Below are positions 11,025-21,469 of a stretch of 64,000 nt of DNA, piece after piece; within the stretch, counting starts at the first letter, position 1, and each line of letters begins with the position of its first letter. Made by a program: the position numbers and the translations under genes. The stretch is taken from positions 222,934,943-222,998,942 of the forward strand of contig NC_084482.1 in the NCBI RefSeq assembly GCF_030035675.1. Direction: 5' to 3'. Source of the DNA: Rhineura floridana. Its lineage: Eukaryota > Chordata > Lepidosauria > Squamata > Rhineuridae. The notes beneath the pieces were generated by a model, which worked only from the letters and a program-made list of their open reading frames with translations, was not told the DNA's origin and ran no database searches.

Positions 11025-11092
11025 CAACTGTTGTAAACCGCCCAGAGAGCTTCAGCTATGGGGTGTTATACAAATGTAATAAATAAATAAAC
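11025..11092 (+). repeat. L2-type 3' tail
   Basis: 'gttgtaaaccgcccagagagc' followed by 'aataaataaataaa' is the 3' end of a squamate L2-like LINE or a SINE sharing that tail. The antisense equivalent is at about 56,440-56,500. Confidence 0.6.
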
Positions 11093-11329
11093 CAAGATGG
11101 TGGTGGAGGCATCAACCTCTTAGGGAAACCTCGGCCACCATCTTAGTTGATGGCAGGCTTGAACCTGCAGTGTGAGTAGCATTTATGTCAAGGGAGAGGC
11201 AGGTGGAGCATGCAGGTGGGTCTCTGTAACCTGAGCCCATTATTCCATGTCCTGCACTCTGGGATGATTGAGAAGATATCCTGGCCCTCCCCAGTGTGAG
11301 GAGTACTTCAAGTACTTGAAGAGTAGGAT

Positions 11330-11995
11330 TACCTGGTCAGAAGCATCCCAAACCTGAGATTTTGAGGGAGGGTCCAAGTGATGTCATGGGGCATGCCTGA
11401 TTGATGTCATGGGGCAGATCCAAGTGACATCATGGGGTGGGCCGAAGTGACATCATTAAACATGTGACATTAAACATAAACCACAGTTGCTTGGTGCATA
11501 CGATTCATACAAAAACATTTCTCTGATTGGAAATTAAGATAGAAATCTTAGCTAAAAGATGGAGCCTGGTTAGGGAACATTTAATCTAGCCAACTCACTT
11601 CTGGCAAAAAGGGTTTAAGTGCCCTCAGGCCAGGCCAGTCACCAGAAGGCCATTGTAGGAAGAAAGGAGCCTTGTGTTGTGGAGATGTTAGATGAGAGCA
11701 CTCAGGAATAAAGATGGATGCCCCCAAAAGCTGCAATTCTAAACACACTTACTAAGCCCCATAGAACTCAATAAGACTTACTTCTCAATAGATATGGTTT
11801 GGATTGTGTTGTTGGTAAAACTTGACTAGGGATCCTCTGCAAACAAATGCATATCCAAGTAGGGTTGGCAACCCCCTGGCTGGCATGCCCTGCCCCTACC
11901 TTTTAAAATCCAAATTTCTTTACAGATTTGACCCTTCACTCCAGAAAGAGGTCTGAGTAATGAGTGAGTAGATTCTCTACCCTTTTCTGTTTCCC
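11330..11995 (+). repeat. Element A, copy 1 (non-coding, 23-bp minisatellite part degenerate)
   Basis: A row of 'gatgtcatggggc' units comes first, then 'cattaaacat...accacagttgcttgg', 'ttctggcaaaaagggtttaagtgccctcagg', 'ggaagaaaggagcc', 'acttacttctcaatagatatgg' and 'gggttggcaacccc'. The same order is found at 16,865-17,610 and, inverted, at 39,893-40,505. There is no open frame of note. It behaves as a dispersed non-autonomous element of unknown class. Confidence 0.7.
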
Positions 11996-12084
11996 CTGTG
12001 GGCTGTGATAAACTCACTTTATTAGCCAACCCAATTCCAGTGAATATAACTGACAGAGAGAAAGTATACATGGTTTGGTCTACT

Positions 12085-12160
12085 ACCGCTTACCATGAAA
12101 ACCCTATTCATAGGGTCCCATAAGTTGGAATTGACTTGAAGGCAGTCCATTTCCATTTTC
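12085..12160 (+). repeat. SINE/RTE-type 3' end
   Basis: 'ctattcatagggtcccataagttggaattgacttgaaggca' matches the 3' end of the RTE elements at 17,900-17,945 and 24,365-24,410. It is probably a SINE that borrows this tail. Confidence 0.5.
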
Positions 12161-12519
12161 ATAGATAGCAGTTTGGGAACAACAATTGCAGTTATGCTGC
12201 CCAGTGTGTGACTTCTCCTTTAACACTATTGGGGAAGAAACAAACAACAAGGTGCATCATCAGTGGGCTTAAGGGGGTTGAGCTGAGCACATGGAACCAC
12301 TGTTGTTGCTTCTATGGATGAAAGAGAGTATAAAGGTAAATGAAATGCAAATAGAAAAACAAAAGTGACGGTTTGTTAAATGCAGTACCATACCAACCAC
12401 AACAAGATTCCTATGAGTAAGGCAGAAAATTAAGCTTCTCACCCACAGTCAGGATTCCTAACCAAAAATCCAAACTAAAAAATCCTGGCATCCAGTCAGC
12501 CAAAGTCACAGAAATCCCC

Positions 12520-13025
12520 ATGCAGCACAACCTGACCCAGGGGCTGCAGTTAGTGCAGAATGCTGCAGCATGATTGCTGACGTGAGTGAGACCCGATCAG
12601 CACACAATACCTCTGCTCTGAAATCTGTACTGGTTGTGGATTTGCTACCAGACCAAGTTCAAGGCGTGCTTTCCATGTTACAGACGCCACAGAGTACTTG
12701 TTCTGCCCTTGTAAGAAACCAATCCTTTATTGTGGCACCACCTACGCTTTGGAACTCGCTGCCTATTGACATTAGCAGGTGCCTTCATTGTACTCTTTTT
12801 GACACCTTCTAAAAATATTTTTGTTTAGGCAAACCTACCCAGGCATGTAGAAGCTATTATTTTTTATCTATTTTAACTCATGGTTGGTTTTATTATTTTG
12901 AATGTTTTAAATACGTCTTTAACTGTTTCTTCCAATAATTTTATTGTTTTAATTCCTGCTTTAAACCACCTTGATGTTTTTTTACAATAAAGCAGTATGA
13001 AAATGTTGTAAATAAAATAAATAAA
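12520..13025 (+). mobile_element. L2-like LINE 3' end
   Basis: A short coding trace ('[20 protein letters not shown]' at about 12,705-12,770) matches the conserved end of L2 reverse transcriptase, as at 6,550 and 62,400. A T-rich 3' UTR and an 'aaataaaataaataaataaa' tail follow. It is severely 5'-truncated. Confidence 0.75.
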
Positions 13026-13054
13026 TAAATTTCTGAGTCGCTGTGCCCTGTGCA

Positions 13055-13225
13055 TCTCTTTCCTCTTTTGTACCGAGTCAGGCCATTTGGTACCATCTAG
13101 CTCAGTAATGATGACATGGACTAGCATCGGCTCTCCAGGATTCCAGGCAACAGTCTCTTCCAGAGATTGAATTTTGGACCTTTGCATGCAAAGCATGTGC
13201 CCTACCACTGAGCTACATCCCTGGA
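13055..13225 (-). repeat. tRNA-Ala(TGC)-derived SINE
   Basis: Read on the minus strand, the right end is 'gatgtagctcagtggtaggg', then 'catgctttgcatgcaaag' and 'ttcaatctctgg', i.e. the A box, the anticodon-arm TGC and a decayed B box of an alanine tRNA. The tRNA-unrelated body follows to about 13,060. Related, more decayed copies lie at 18,910 and 19,090. Confidence 0.8.
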
Positions 13226-13395
13226 GGGGTTCTCAGCATTAAGACTCCCACAGGTCTTGCTTCCTCATTAGGTTTCTAGGGAAGGCTTCGCAAAGCTGCA
13301 GCCTCAGACTCAGCACAGAGAGTGGGCAAGACTCTCTGTCTTTCCAGCTTCCCCTTAGACTCACTAAGATACACCGACTATCTCCTTGTCCTAGG

Positions 13396-15560
13396 TTAAG
13401 AACAAGAACATAAGAACATAAGAAGAGCCTGCTGGATCAGGCCAGTGGCCCATCTAGTCCAGCATCCTGTTCTCACAGTGGCCAACCAGGTGTCTGGGGG
13501 AAGCCCGCAAGCAGGACCCGAGTGCAAGAACACTCTCCCCTCCTGAGGCTTCCGGCAACTGGTTTTCAGAAGCATGCTGCCTCTGACAAGGGTGGCAGAG
13601 CACAGCCATCATGGCTAGTAGCCATTGATAGCCCTGTCCTCCATGAATTTGTCTAATCTTCTTTTAAAGCCGTCCAAGCTGGTGGCCATTACTGCATCTT
13701 GTGGGAGCAAATTCCATAGTTTAACTATGCGCTGAGTAAAGAAGTACTTCCTTTTGTCTGTCCTGAATCTTCCAACATTCAGCTTCTTTGAATGTCCACG
13801 AGTTCTAGTATTATGAGAGAGGGAGAAGAACTTTTCTCTATCCACTTTCTCAATGCCATGCATAATTTTATACACTTCTATCATGTCTCCTCTGACCCGC
13901 CTTTTCTCTAAACTAAAAAGCCCCAAATGCTGCAACCTTTCCTCGTAAGGGAGTCGCTCCATCCCCTTGATCATTCTGGTTGCCCTCTTCTGAACCTTTT
14001 CCAACTCTAGAATATCCTTTTAGAGATGAGGCGACCAGAACTGTACACAGTATTCCAAATGCGGCCGCACCATAGATTTATACAACGGCATTATGATATC
14101 GGCTGTTTTATTTTCAATACATTTCCTAATTATCGCTAGCATGGAATTTGCCTTTTTCACAGCTGCCGCACACTGGGTTGACATTTTCATCGTGCTATCC
14201 ACTACAACCCTGAGGTCTCTCTCCTGGTCGGTCACCTCCAGTTCAGACCCCATGAGCGTATATGTGAAATTAAGATTTTTTGCTCCAATATGCATAATTT
14301 TACACTTGTTTATATTGAATTGCATTTGCCATTTTTCTGCCCATTCACTCAGTTTGGAGAGGTCTTTTTGGAGCTCTTCGCAATCCCTTTTTGTTTAACA
14401 ACCCTGAACAATTTAGTGTCATCAGCAAACTTGGCCACTTCACTGCTCACTCCTAATTCTAGGTCATTAATGAACAAGGTGAAAAGTACAGGTCCCAATA
14501 CCGATCCTTGAGGGACTCCACTTTCTACAGCCCTCCATTGGGAGAACTGTCCGTTTATTCCTACTCTCTGCTTTCTGCTTCTTAACCAATTTCTTATCCA
14601 CAAGAGGACCTCTCCTCTTATTCCATGACTGCTAAGCTTCCTCAGAATTCTTTGGTGAGGTACCTTGTCAAACGCTTTTTGAAAGTCTAAGTACACTATG
14701 TCCACTGGATCACCTCTATCTATATGCTTGTTGACACTCTCAAAGAATTCTAATAGGTTACTGAGACAGGACTTTCCATTGCAGAAGCCATGCTGGCTCT
14801 GCTTCAGCAAGGCTTGTTCTTCTATGTGCTTAGTTAATCTAGCTTTAATCATACTTTCTACCAGTTTTCCAGGGACAGAAGTTAAGCTAACTGGCCTGTA
14901 ATTTCCGGGATCCCCTCTGGATCCCTTTTTGAAGATTGGCGTTACATTGGCCACTTTCCGGTCCTCAGGCACGGAGGAGGACCCAAGGGACAAGTTACAT
15001 ATTTTAGTTAGCAGATCAGCAATTTCACCTTTGAGTTCTTTGAGAACTCTCGGGTGGATGCCATCCGGGCCCGGTGATTTGTCAGTTTTTATATTGTCCA
15101 TTAAGCTTAGAACTTCCTCTCTCGTTACCACTATTTGTCTCAGTTCCTCAGAATCCCTTCCTGCAAATGTTAGTTCAGGTTCAGGGATCTGCCCTATATC
15201 TTCCACTGTGAAGACAGATGCAAAGAATTCATTTAGCTTCTCTGCAATCTCCTTATCGTTCTTTAGTACACCTTTGACTCCCTTATCATCCAAGGGTCCA
15301 ATCGTCTCCCTAGATGGTCTCCTGCTTTGAATGTATTTATAGAATTTTTTGTTGTTGGTTTTTATGTTCTTAGCAATGTGCTCCTCAAATTCTTTTTTAG
15401 CATCCCTTATTGTCTTCTTGCATTTCTTTTGCCAGAGTTTGTGTTCTTTTTTATTTTCTTCATTCGGACAAGACTTCCATTTTTTGAAGGAAGACTTTTT
15501 GCCTCTAAGAGCTTCCTTGACTTTGCTCATTAACCATGCTGGCATCTTCTTGGTTGGGGA
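13396..15560 (-). mobile_element. CR1/Jockey-like LINE, 5'-truncated
   Basis: On the minus strand the reverse transcriptase frame 15,545-14,349 carries '[20 protein letters not shown]', '[16 protein letters not shown]', '[17 protein letters not shown]', '[15 protein letters not shown]' and the catalytic 'KFADDTKLF'. The coding trace continues at 14,325-14,020 and 14,004-13,615 ('RATRMIKGMERLPYEERLQH', 'RIVKLWNLLPQDAV'). A frameshift near 14,390 and a stop near 14,017 break the frame. The 3' end at 13,396-13,450 is 'aacataagaagagcctgctggatcagg' in plus orientation, a tail seen again at 45,978. The endonuclease is absent. The domain order and motifs fit the CR1/Jockey group; I am not sure of the exact family. 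Confidence 0.85.
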
Positions 15561-15799
15561 GAGGGATCACTCTACTGCCAGAGTTGCTGTAACAACAGGA
15601 CTGCTCTGGACCACATCTTTAGGCATGTAGATCAGCCACTCAACAGGCCCATTAACTGACAAAGACACTGGCTTGGGCAGAACTATAAGCTTCTGAAAGG
15701 AGCTGGTCAGACCAGCAGATCTCTCCAGTACAAACTGCACCTCTACAGATTCAAAATCTCAGGCTAGAAGGGGAACCACAGACGAACCCCCCAAACCTA

Positions 15800-16080
15800 T
15801 TACAATAATTTGGTTAATTAGTTTGCAGGTCTTCTTCTTTGCTACTTTTAATAAATATAACCAAGCCTCTCAAGCCTTCTTCATAGTGGGGAACAACACC
15901 AGGAGGGGGCTATTGCCCTCATGTCCGCTTGTGAGCTTCCCAGAGGTGTCTGAGTGGCCACTGCAGGGAACAGGATGCTGACCAAGATAGGTTTCAGGGC
16001 TGATTCAGCTGCAGGTCACCTCTTAGGCTCTTCTAAGATAAAAATCAAACAAAACTTTCTCCCTACAACTTTTGACTTTT
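15800..16080 (+). repeat. Duplicated block C, copy 1
   Basis: The part 15,868-16,075 is nearly identical to 46,265-46,473, just upstream of V2R gene 2 exon 1. Weaker matching extends left ('aataatttggttaatt'). It has no coding sense. It may be a relic of a V2R 5' flank or an unrelated dispersed repeat. Confidence 0.65.
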
Positions 16081-16084
16081 TAAC

Positions 16085-16290
16085 TTTTGATACAATGTAT
16101 CATGTTTAATGACATCACTAGGGCCCGCCCCATGATGTCACTAGGGCCTGCCCGGTGACATCACCAGGGCCCACCCCATGACGTCACTGGGGCCCACCCC
16201 ATGATCTCACTAGGGCCCGCCCCGTGACATCACTAGGGCTCGCCCCATTTTCTTAGGTTTTTGGATGGTTCCGACCTGGCAACCCTATCC
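16085..16290 (-). repeat. Element A terminal part with GC/CRE minisatellite, inverted
   Basis: About six units of a 22-24 bp repeat alternate 'gggcccgcccc' with 'tga(c/t)(a/g)tcac'. The end 'ggttccgacctggcaaccct' is the complement of the element A start at 16,870. It is inserted just after block C ('acaatgtatcatgtttaatgacatc'). Confidence 0.7.
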
Positions 16291-16468
16291 CTGGATGTTA
16301 TTTTGTGCAAATATTACTACTACACAGTGAGTGGTAGGATGTTAAAGATCCCCCACCCCATGGCAAATGCAAAGAGTTGCAAACAGGCACTTTCAAACAT
16401 CATTGTATTTGTTCACTTAGAGTATAATATATACATGTCTACTCAGTAGAGTAACTTAGAGTATAATA

Positions 16469-16606
16469 CAGGGGTGGCTACTCTGTGGCTCTCCAGAGGC
16501 TGCTGGACTACAGTTCCCATCATCCCTGACCATGAGCTGTGTTGGTTGAGACTGATGGGAGCTGTAGTTCAGCAGACTCTGGAAAGCCACGGAGTGGCCA
16601 CCCCTG
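16469..16606. mobile_element. hAT-type palindromic MITE with CAGGGGTGGC ends
   Basis: Terminal inverted repeats CAGGGGTGGC...GCCACCCCTG are exact at the tips and continue imperfectly through the whole element ('ctctccagaggctgctggac' against 'cagcagactctggaaagcc'). CAGGGGTG tips are usual for hAT MITEs. The flanking 8-mers (gtataata / gaatatat) are only partly alike, so the target duplication is weak. Confidence 0.8.
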
Positions 16607-16911
16607 GAATATATACATGTTTCTTTATGTTTAATGGAGCTTACTCCCAGATAAATAAAATTGCGTCTAGGACTGCACTAAGTAGGCCAGATAAGGCCTG
16701 GCTGAAGCCTTGAAGCTGTACTAATTTGAGGAGTGGGAGGAATATGGGCCTTCATAGTACAATGATGCATCACTCTGGTTAAGGCAAGAAAAACTTGATG
16801 CCTTTAATACAAGGACTAATTTGCAATCCGGTACATGTCTACTCAGAAGTAAGCTCCATTGGGTTCAATGTAGGGTTGCCAGGTCGGAACCATCCAAAAA
16901 CCTGAGAAAAT

Positions 16912-17049
16912 GGGGGCGGGCCCTAGTGACGTCAGGGGGCGGGCCCTAGTGACGTCAGGGGGCGGGCCCTAGTGACGTCAGGGGGCGGGCCCTAGTGACG
17001 TCAGGGGGCGGGCCCTAGTGACGTCAGGGGGCGGGCCCTAGTGATATCA
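16912..17049. repeat. 23-bp minisatellite with a GC box and a TGACGTCA motif in each unit
   Basis: Six consecutive 23-bp units start at 16,912, 16,935, 16,958, 16,981, 17,004 and 17,027. Each is GGGGGCGGGCCCTA followed by GTGACGTCA. The first five are identical in the motif; the sixth has TGATATCA. TGACGTCA is the CREB/ATF palindrome and GGGCGG the Sp-factor GC box, so the array is a dense row of potential binding sites; function is not shown. Confidence 0.92.
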
Positions 17050-17204
17050 TTAAACATGATACATTGTATCAACCACAGTTGCTTGGAGCATACCATTCAA
17101 AAAAAATTCTCTGGAGATTAAAATAGAAATCTTACCTAAAATAGGGTGTTGCTAGGTCCATCTGAAGTGACAAGGTCATTCTTTCTCACAAGCTTAGGGT
17201 GATG

Positions 17205-17392
17205 CAAAATGGAAATGGACTGCCTTCAAGTTGATCCCAGATAGTAAGCAGTACTCAGACAGAGGTGGTTTACTATTGCCTTCCTCTGAGTCTGAGAGGC
17301 AGTGACTGGCCCAAGGTCACCCAGGGAGCTTCATGGCTGTGTGGGGATTCGAACCCTGGTCTGCCAGGTCACAGTTCAACGCCTTTAGGGCA
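17205..17392 (-). repeat. tRNA-derived SINE
   Basis: On the minus strand the right end carries a B box ('gggttcgaatcccc') and the body contains the complement of 'ggtggtttactattgccttcctctgag...caaggtcaccca', a common squamate SINE body. It is inserted inside element A copy 2. Confidence 0.75.
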
Positions 17393-17639
17393 CATTTAAT
17401 CTAGCTTACTTGCTTCTGGCAAGAAGGGTTTACGTGCCCTCAGGACAGGCCATTATTGGAAGAAAGGAGCTTAGTGTTGCAGAGACGTTAGATGGGAGCA
17501 CAGATAGATGCCCCTGAAGGCAGCAACTGTGAACATGCTTATTAAGGAACTAAGCCCCATAGAACTCAATAGGACTTACTTCTGAGTAGATATGGTTGCA
17601 GCCATGTTAAGGACAAGGGAGGGCATTCTAGGCAAAACA

Positions 17640-17960
17640 GACAAATAATTGGGTGTCAGAACAAATTAAACCAGAACTGTCACTAGAAGCTAAAAGGATG
17701 AAACTGAGGTTATCATACTTTGGACACATCATGAGAAGACATGATTCACTAGAAAAGACAATAATGCTGCGAAAAACAGAAGGGAATAGAAAAAGAGGAA
17801 GGCCAAACAAGAGATGGATTGATTCCATAAAGGAAGCCACAGACCTGAACTTACAAGATGTGAACAGGGTGGTTCATGACAGATGCTCTTGGAGGTCACT
17901 GATTCATAGGGTCGCTATAAGTTATAATTGACTTGAAGGCACATAACAACAACAACAAAC
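17640..17960 (+). mobile_element. RTE (BovB-like) LINE 3' end
   Basis: It encodes the C-terminal RTE motif set 'KLRLSYFGHIMRRHDSLEKT', 'GRPNKRWIDSIKEATDL' and 'RCSWRSLIHRVA', and ends 'ttgaaggcacataacaacaacaaac'. It is about 93% alike by eye to the 3' end of the long copy at 24,120-24,420. The copy is strongly 5'-truncated. Confidence 0.88.
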
Positions 17961-18600
17961 CTCCCTGATAGACTGTGGGAATGCTGTGGACACAATATAT
18001 TTCAACTTTAGCAAAGCTTTTGACAAAATGCCACATGATATTCTGATTAGCAAGCTAGCTGAATGTGGACTGGATGGGTGGATGTGTGGACATCTATTGG
18101 GTGGATCCACAGTTGGCTACACAATCATATTCAGAGTGCTAATCAATGGTTTCTTCTCAACCTGGGGGGGGTAACTAGCGGGCTACTATAGGGCTTGGTC
18201 TTGGACCCAGTGCTCTTCAACATTTTTATTAATGACTTGAATGAGGAGGGGCAGGGAATGCTTATCAAACTTGTAGATGATGCAAAATTGGGAGGAATAC
18301 CTAATTCCCTGGAAGACAGAAACAAAATTCAAAGGGATCTTAATAGGCTGGAGCATTGGGCTAAAAACAGCAGAATGAAATTTAACAGGGATAAGTGTAA
18401 AGTTCTATACCTAGGAAAAAGAAACCAAATGCAGTTATTAAGATGGGGGATACTTGGCTCAGCAACACTACATGCAAGAAGGATCTTGGGATTGTTGTTG
18501 ATCACAAACTGAATATGAGCCAACAGTGTGATGTGGCTGCAAAAAAGGCAAATGCTATTTGAAGCTACATTAACATTTGGAGGCAATATGCCTCTGAAGG
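17961..18600 (+). mobile_element. CR1/Jockey-like LINE fragment
   Basis: Coding traces 'IYFNFSKAFDKMPHDILISK', 'GLVLDPVLFNIFINDLNEEG', 'KLVDDAKLGGIP' (the catalytic Y/F-ADD is changed to VDD) and 'RLEHWAKNSRMKFNRDKCKV' belong to a CR1-like reverse transcriptase. Both ends are missing and the frame is broken several times. A related antisense copy is at 44,250-44,990. Confidence 0.8.
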
Positions 18601-18604
18601 CCAG

Positions 18605-18680
18605 TTGCGCTTATTTATTTTATCTATTAAACTGATATCCCGCCCTTCCTCCCAGAAGGGTCCTGCTTGCAGGCTTCCTA
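18605..18680 (-). repeat. L2-type 3' tail, antisense
   Basis: 'ttatttattttatctattaaac...atcccgcccttcctcccag' is the complement of the tail seen at 43,625-43,676 and 53,590-53,650. Confidence 0.6.
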
Positions 18681-18904
18681 TTACGGTTGGGGTGAGGAAC
18701 TAGATGTTCTTATGTCCTTAAGGGAACCTGAAAACTACTGAAAGGTACCAGGAGAACAGATGGGCCCAACTCCTGCTGTGCAGCTCCCAGCACGGGCAGA
18801 TGAAGCAGGGTGGCCAAGGCAAACTAAGACTCCGAGCCCTGGCCTGAGGCAGGATTGGACCAGATGCGAGGATCCGCTTCATTTACCCAGGAATGTTGGA
18901 TGCA

Positions 18905-19205
18905 GACCCATGGGTGCTCTCTAGCCCAGTGCTGTCTGCACTGGCAGCAGCTCTCAGGGCTTCAGGCAGGGGTGTCTCTCAGCCCTACCTGGAGATGCCG
19001 CTGAGGACTGAACCTGGGCCCTTCTGCATGCGCAACAGTTTCCCTAAAAATAAAGTAAGATTCTAGTCCTTATGGTTCTGAATGAAGGGTGATTTAAACA
19101 GGGAGCTGCTTTATACTGAGTTAGGCCATTGGTCCATCTGGTTCAGCATCAGCACTGTCTACAGCGACTGGCAGCGACTGTCCATGTTCTCTACCACTGA
19201 GTTAT
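18905..19205 (-). repeat. Two adjacent decayed tRNA-Ala-type SINEs
   Basis: The first (18,905-19,045) reads 'ggcagcagctctcagggcttcaggcagg...ctacctggagatgcc...ttctgcatg', the second (19,090-19,205) 'gctttatactgagttaggcc...tctaccactgagttatgg'. Both match the family at 13,055 in minus orientation. Confidence 0.65.
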
Positions 19206-19617
19206 GGCCATCTTCCCTTGATTTAAAAGGGGGGGCGGGCTCTGGCCTGTAGGTCCCCCAATATCACCTGCTCCACAGGCTCTTCTCAGGCGGGAGGGTG
19301 TTCAGCACTGGGCAGTCTCTGCTTGAGAAGAATTTTGAAAGTGCACATTGGGCAGGCTGGCAGCTGACCCAAGGCATCTTCTCCTCAGGCCACTGACCCA
19401 CAGAAAAAGCCAGCTGGGGCCTCAGGTTGATTTGGCTGCTGGTGGTCAATGGCTCTTGACAGACAAAAAGAGGCTTCCTACTCTGCTGAGGGGGGCTTTG
19501 CACGCACACTGAGAGGTTTAACTTCCAGAGTCTTGAGTGGAGGCAACTCAATGCTGAAAAAAGACTAGAAACTTGTTAGCAGAGTTAGGTTTGGGATCAA
19601 GAGCAGACCCAGCACTG

Positions 19618-19618
<1 letters not shown>

Positions 19619-19685
<67 letters not shown>
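19619..19685. repeat. Compound microsatellite (TG)n(AG)n
   Basis: A pure TG run of about 30 bp is followed directly by a pure AG run of about 35 bp. Confidence 0.97.
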
Positions 19686-19688
<3 letters not shown>

Positions 19689-19694
19689 TCCCTG

Positions 19695-20075
19695 TGAAGT
19701 AGCAGACTTTTACGCTGCAGCAATAACTGAGGATTCAGACTTAGTAAAAATAAGGAACAGCTTAGTTCATTGAAGGAAATACACAATAGATAGAAAAGGG
19801 ATTCTAGTTCTAGTAAACTACCTGCATTGGAGGTTCATGGACCTGACAAGGCCTTTCCCCTCATGCTGCAGGTGAGAGAGACAAAGCAAAGACATCTCTT
19901 CTCTTCAAGAGACAGAGAAGAAGCAGGAAGGAGAGAGTTGGAAGGTGTGGTCGGCATTCCTAAGAGGTATCAGTTTTCAGGAAGGAAGATGAGCATATGA
20001 CCAAAGGAAAGGCACAGCCTAGCAACCTGGAGGTCTCCTCTCTGTCTCCCTCCAGACGTGGAAACACCCAAATCG
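19695..20075. mobile_element. LTR-like fossil related to the copia end repeat
   Basis: The blocks 'gcagacttttacgctgca', 'gacttagtaaaaataag', 'ttctagttctagtaa' and 'gagagagacaaagcaaagac' follow the same order as 58,040-58,240, at the left end of the copia-like remnant. It looks like an old solitary LTR of the same or a sister family. It is not coding, and its borders are uncertain. Confidence 0.45.
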
Positions 20076-20504
20076 AGCTGCATTTCCACAATTCCAACAC
20101 AAGTGATGCTTAAAATGGAAACTGTGATTTATCAGGGACAGGGATTAGGAAACAGACATTGTTCCTGGGGAACCTGGCCTGGTTTTCCCTGCCTTCCATC
20201 TGCAAGATTCTTTCTTTATTTTAAGACCCACTCTGCACCCACCTGTTCCCTGGGCTGCCAGCTTTCTTTGGGTGGCAGCCAGAAATTCAAGACGTAGAAC
20301 TTTCATTGTCACAGAGATGAGGGGACGGGCCTGTTCACCTGCTGAAGTTCCGTACACACACAAACCCAGCTGGAAAAATCACATGGCAACCTCATCCTGC
20401 TATACATTTTGCTTATTTAAACATTTGGTTTTCAACAATCCAAGGAGCAGTGGCAGACATGGAACCACCAGCTTTCCACAATCAGAAAAGGAAGAGGGGG
20501 GGGC

Positions 20505-20612
20505 GGGGTGTGTGTGTGTGTGTGTGTGTGTGATGGAATTTCCTCCCCCAAGGTGTGGTGATGGCCAGAGACTGCTGAGCCCCATCTCTCAGGCCTCTCT
20601 CTCTCTCTCAGG

Positions 20613-20650
<38 letters not shown>

Positions 20651-20860
20651 TCTGGCCTCTGGCCTCTGGCCTCTGAGGCCTCTCTCTCTCTCTCTCTCTC
20701 TGGCCTCTCAGGCCTCTCTCTCTCTCTGTCTGGCCTCTCAGGCCTGTCTCTCAGGCCTGTCTCTCTCTCTCTCTCTCTCTCAGGCCTCTCAGGCCTCTAT
20801 CTCTCTCAGGCCTCTCTCTCTCAGGCCTCTCTCTCTCTCAGGCCTCTCTCTGCAATCAGC
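20505..20860. repeat. (GT)n and CT-rich minisatellite with AGGCCTCT motif
   Basis: A (GT)n run lies at 20,509-20,532. From 20,580 to 20,855 the sequence alternates (CT)n tracts with 'caggcctctc' or 'tggcctctgg' more than ten times, giving a strongly asymmetric pyrimidine strand. Such mirror-type tracts can form triplex DNA in vitro. Confidence 0.9.
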
Positions 20861-21135
20861 CGCAGTCCAACCTGCTCCTGCCACCCAGCAGCCTTCTGCT
20901 TCCAAACGAGATTCCAAACTGCTCTATCGGCCGCGATGCAAACCGCAGCCAGAAACGCCCATCGCGGCCGCTCCTCCCACCCAGCAGCCATGCGTGTCAA
21001 TCACACATGCGTGCCTGAGGGGGAGGTCCAAAAGCCGGAGATCAGCCTCTTCACACCAAATATGGCCGGAGGCCGGAGACGGCCCACTTTTGCCGGAGAC
21101 TCCGGCAGAAAACCAGACACCTGGCAACCCTAGTT
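20861..21135. other. GC-rich segment ending 'acctggcaaccctag'
   Basis: It is rich in CGG/CCG ('ggccggagacggcccac', 'gccggagactccggc') and ends with the 'ctggcaaccctag' tip that is also the edge of element A copies. It may be another member of that non-autonomous group. No gene is seen. Confidence 0.4.
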
Positions 21136-21469
21136 CAATGGGACTTCCTCTTAGGTAAATGTGTATTGGTTTGCGGCCTTAGTCTCCTTTTGCAGCCATT
21201 TTAATTCTGCCTTCTGTATCTTCATAACAGCTAAATGAGGTAGGTTAGGCTGAGTTAGGGACTGGCCCAAGGCAGTAAATAAGCAAAAGCAATAATAAAT
21301 TTTTAAAAATGTGGAAATGCTCATGCTCAGAGTATTTTTCTTGCTGTTTGTCAAGGCTTTGTGTGTGTGTTTTATGTCTAGTGTCTCATCACTTCTTTTT
21401 GCTTGAGAAAGTCATATTTTATACAAAATTAAATTAAATTGCAAAAGCAATTAGGAGCTACAACGCAAG

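Larger units (their letters stand above)
16865..17610 (+). repeat. Element A, copy 2, carrying a clean 23-bp array and split by a SINE
   Basis: It begins 'tagggttgccaggtcgg' and runs through the 23-bp array (16,912-17,049), 'cattaaacatgatacattg', 'accacagttgcttgg' and 'agaaatcttacc'. It is interrupted at about 17,205-17,390 by a minus-strand tRNA SINE, then resumes with 'cacatttaatctagc' through 'cttctgagtagatatgg'. The order matches copies at 11,330 and 39,893. Non-coding. Confidence 0.75.

Noticed and set aside
13055-13225. A functional tRNA-Ala gene
   Set aside because: The tRNA-like part has a decayed B box and T arm and is fused to a SINE body.
14349-15545. A host gene of 398 residues on the minus strand
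   Set aside because: It is a reverse transcriptase frame of a CR1-like LINE with its typical 3' end.
16912-17049. CRISPR-like array of 23-bp repeats
   Set aside because: Repeats are contiguous without spacers, and this is vertebrate DNA; it is a minisatellite.
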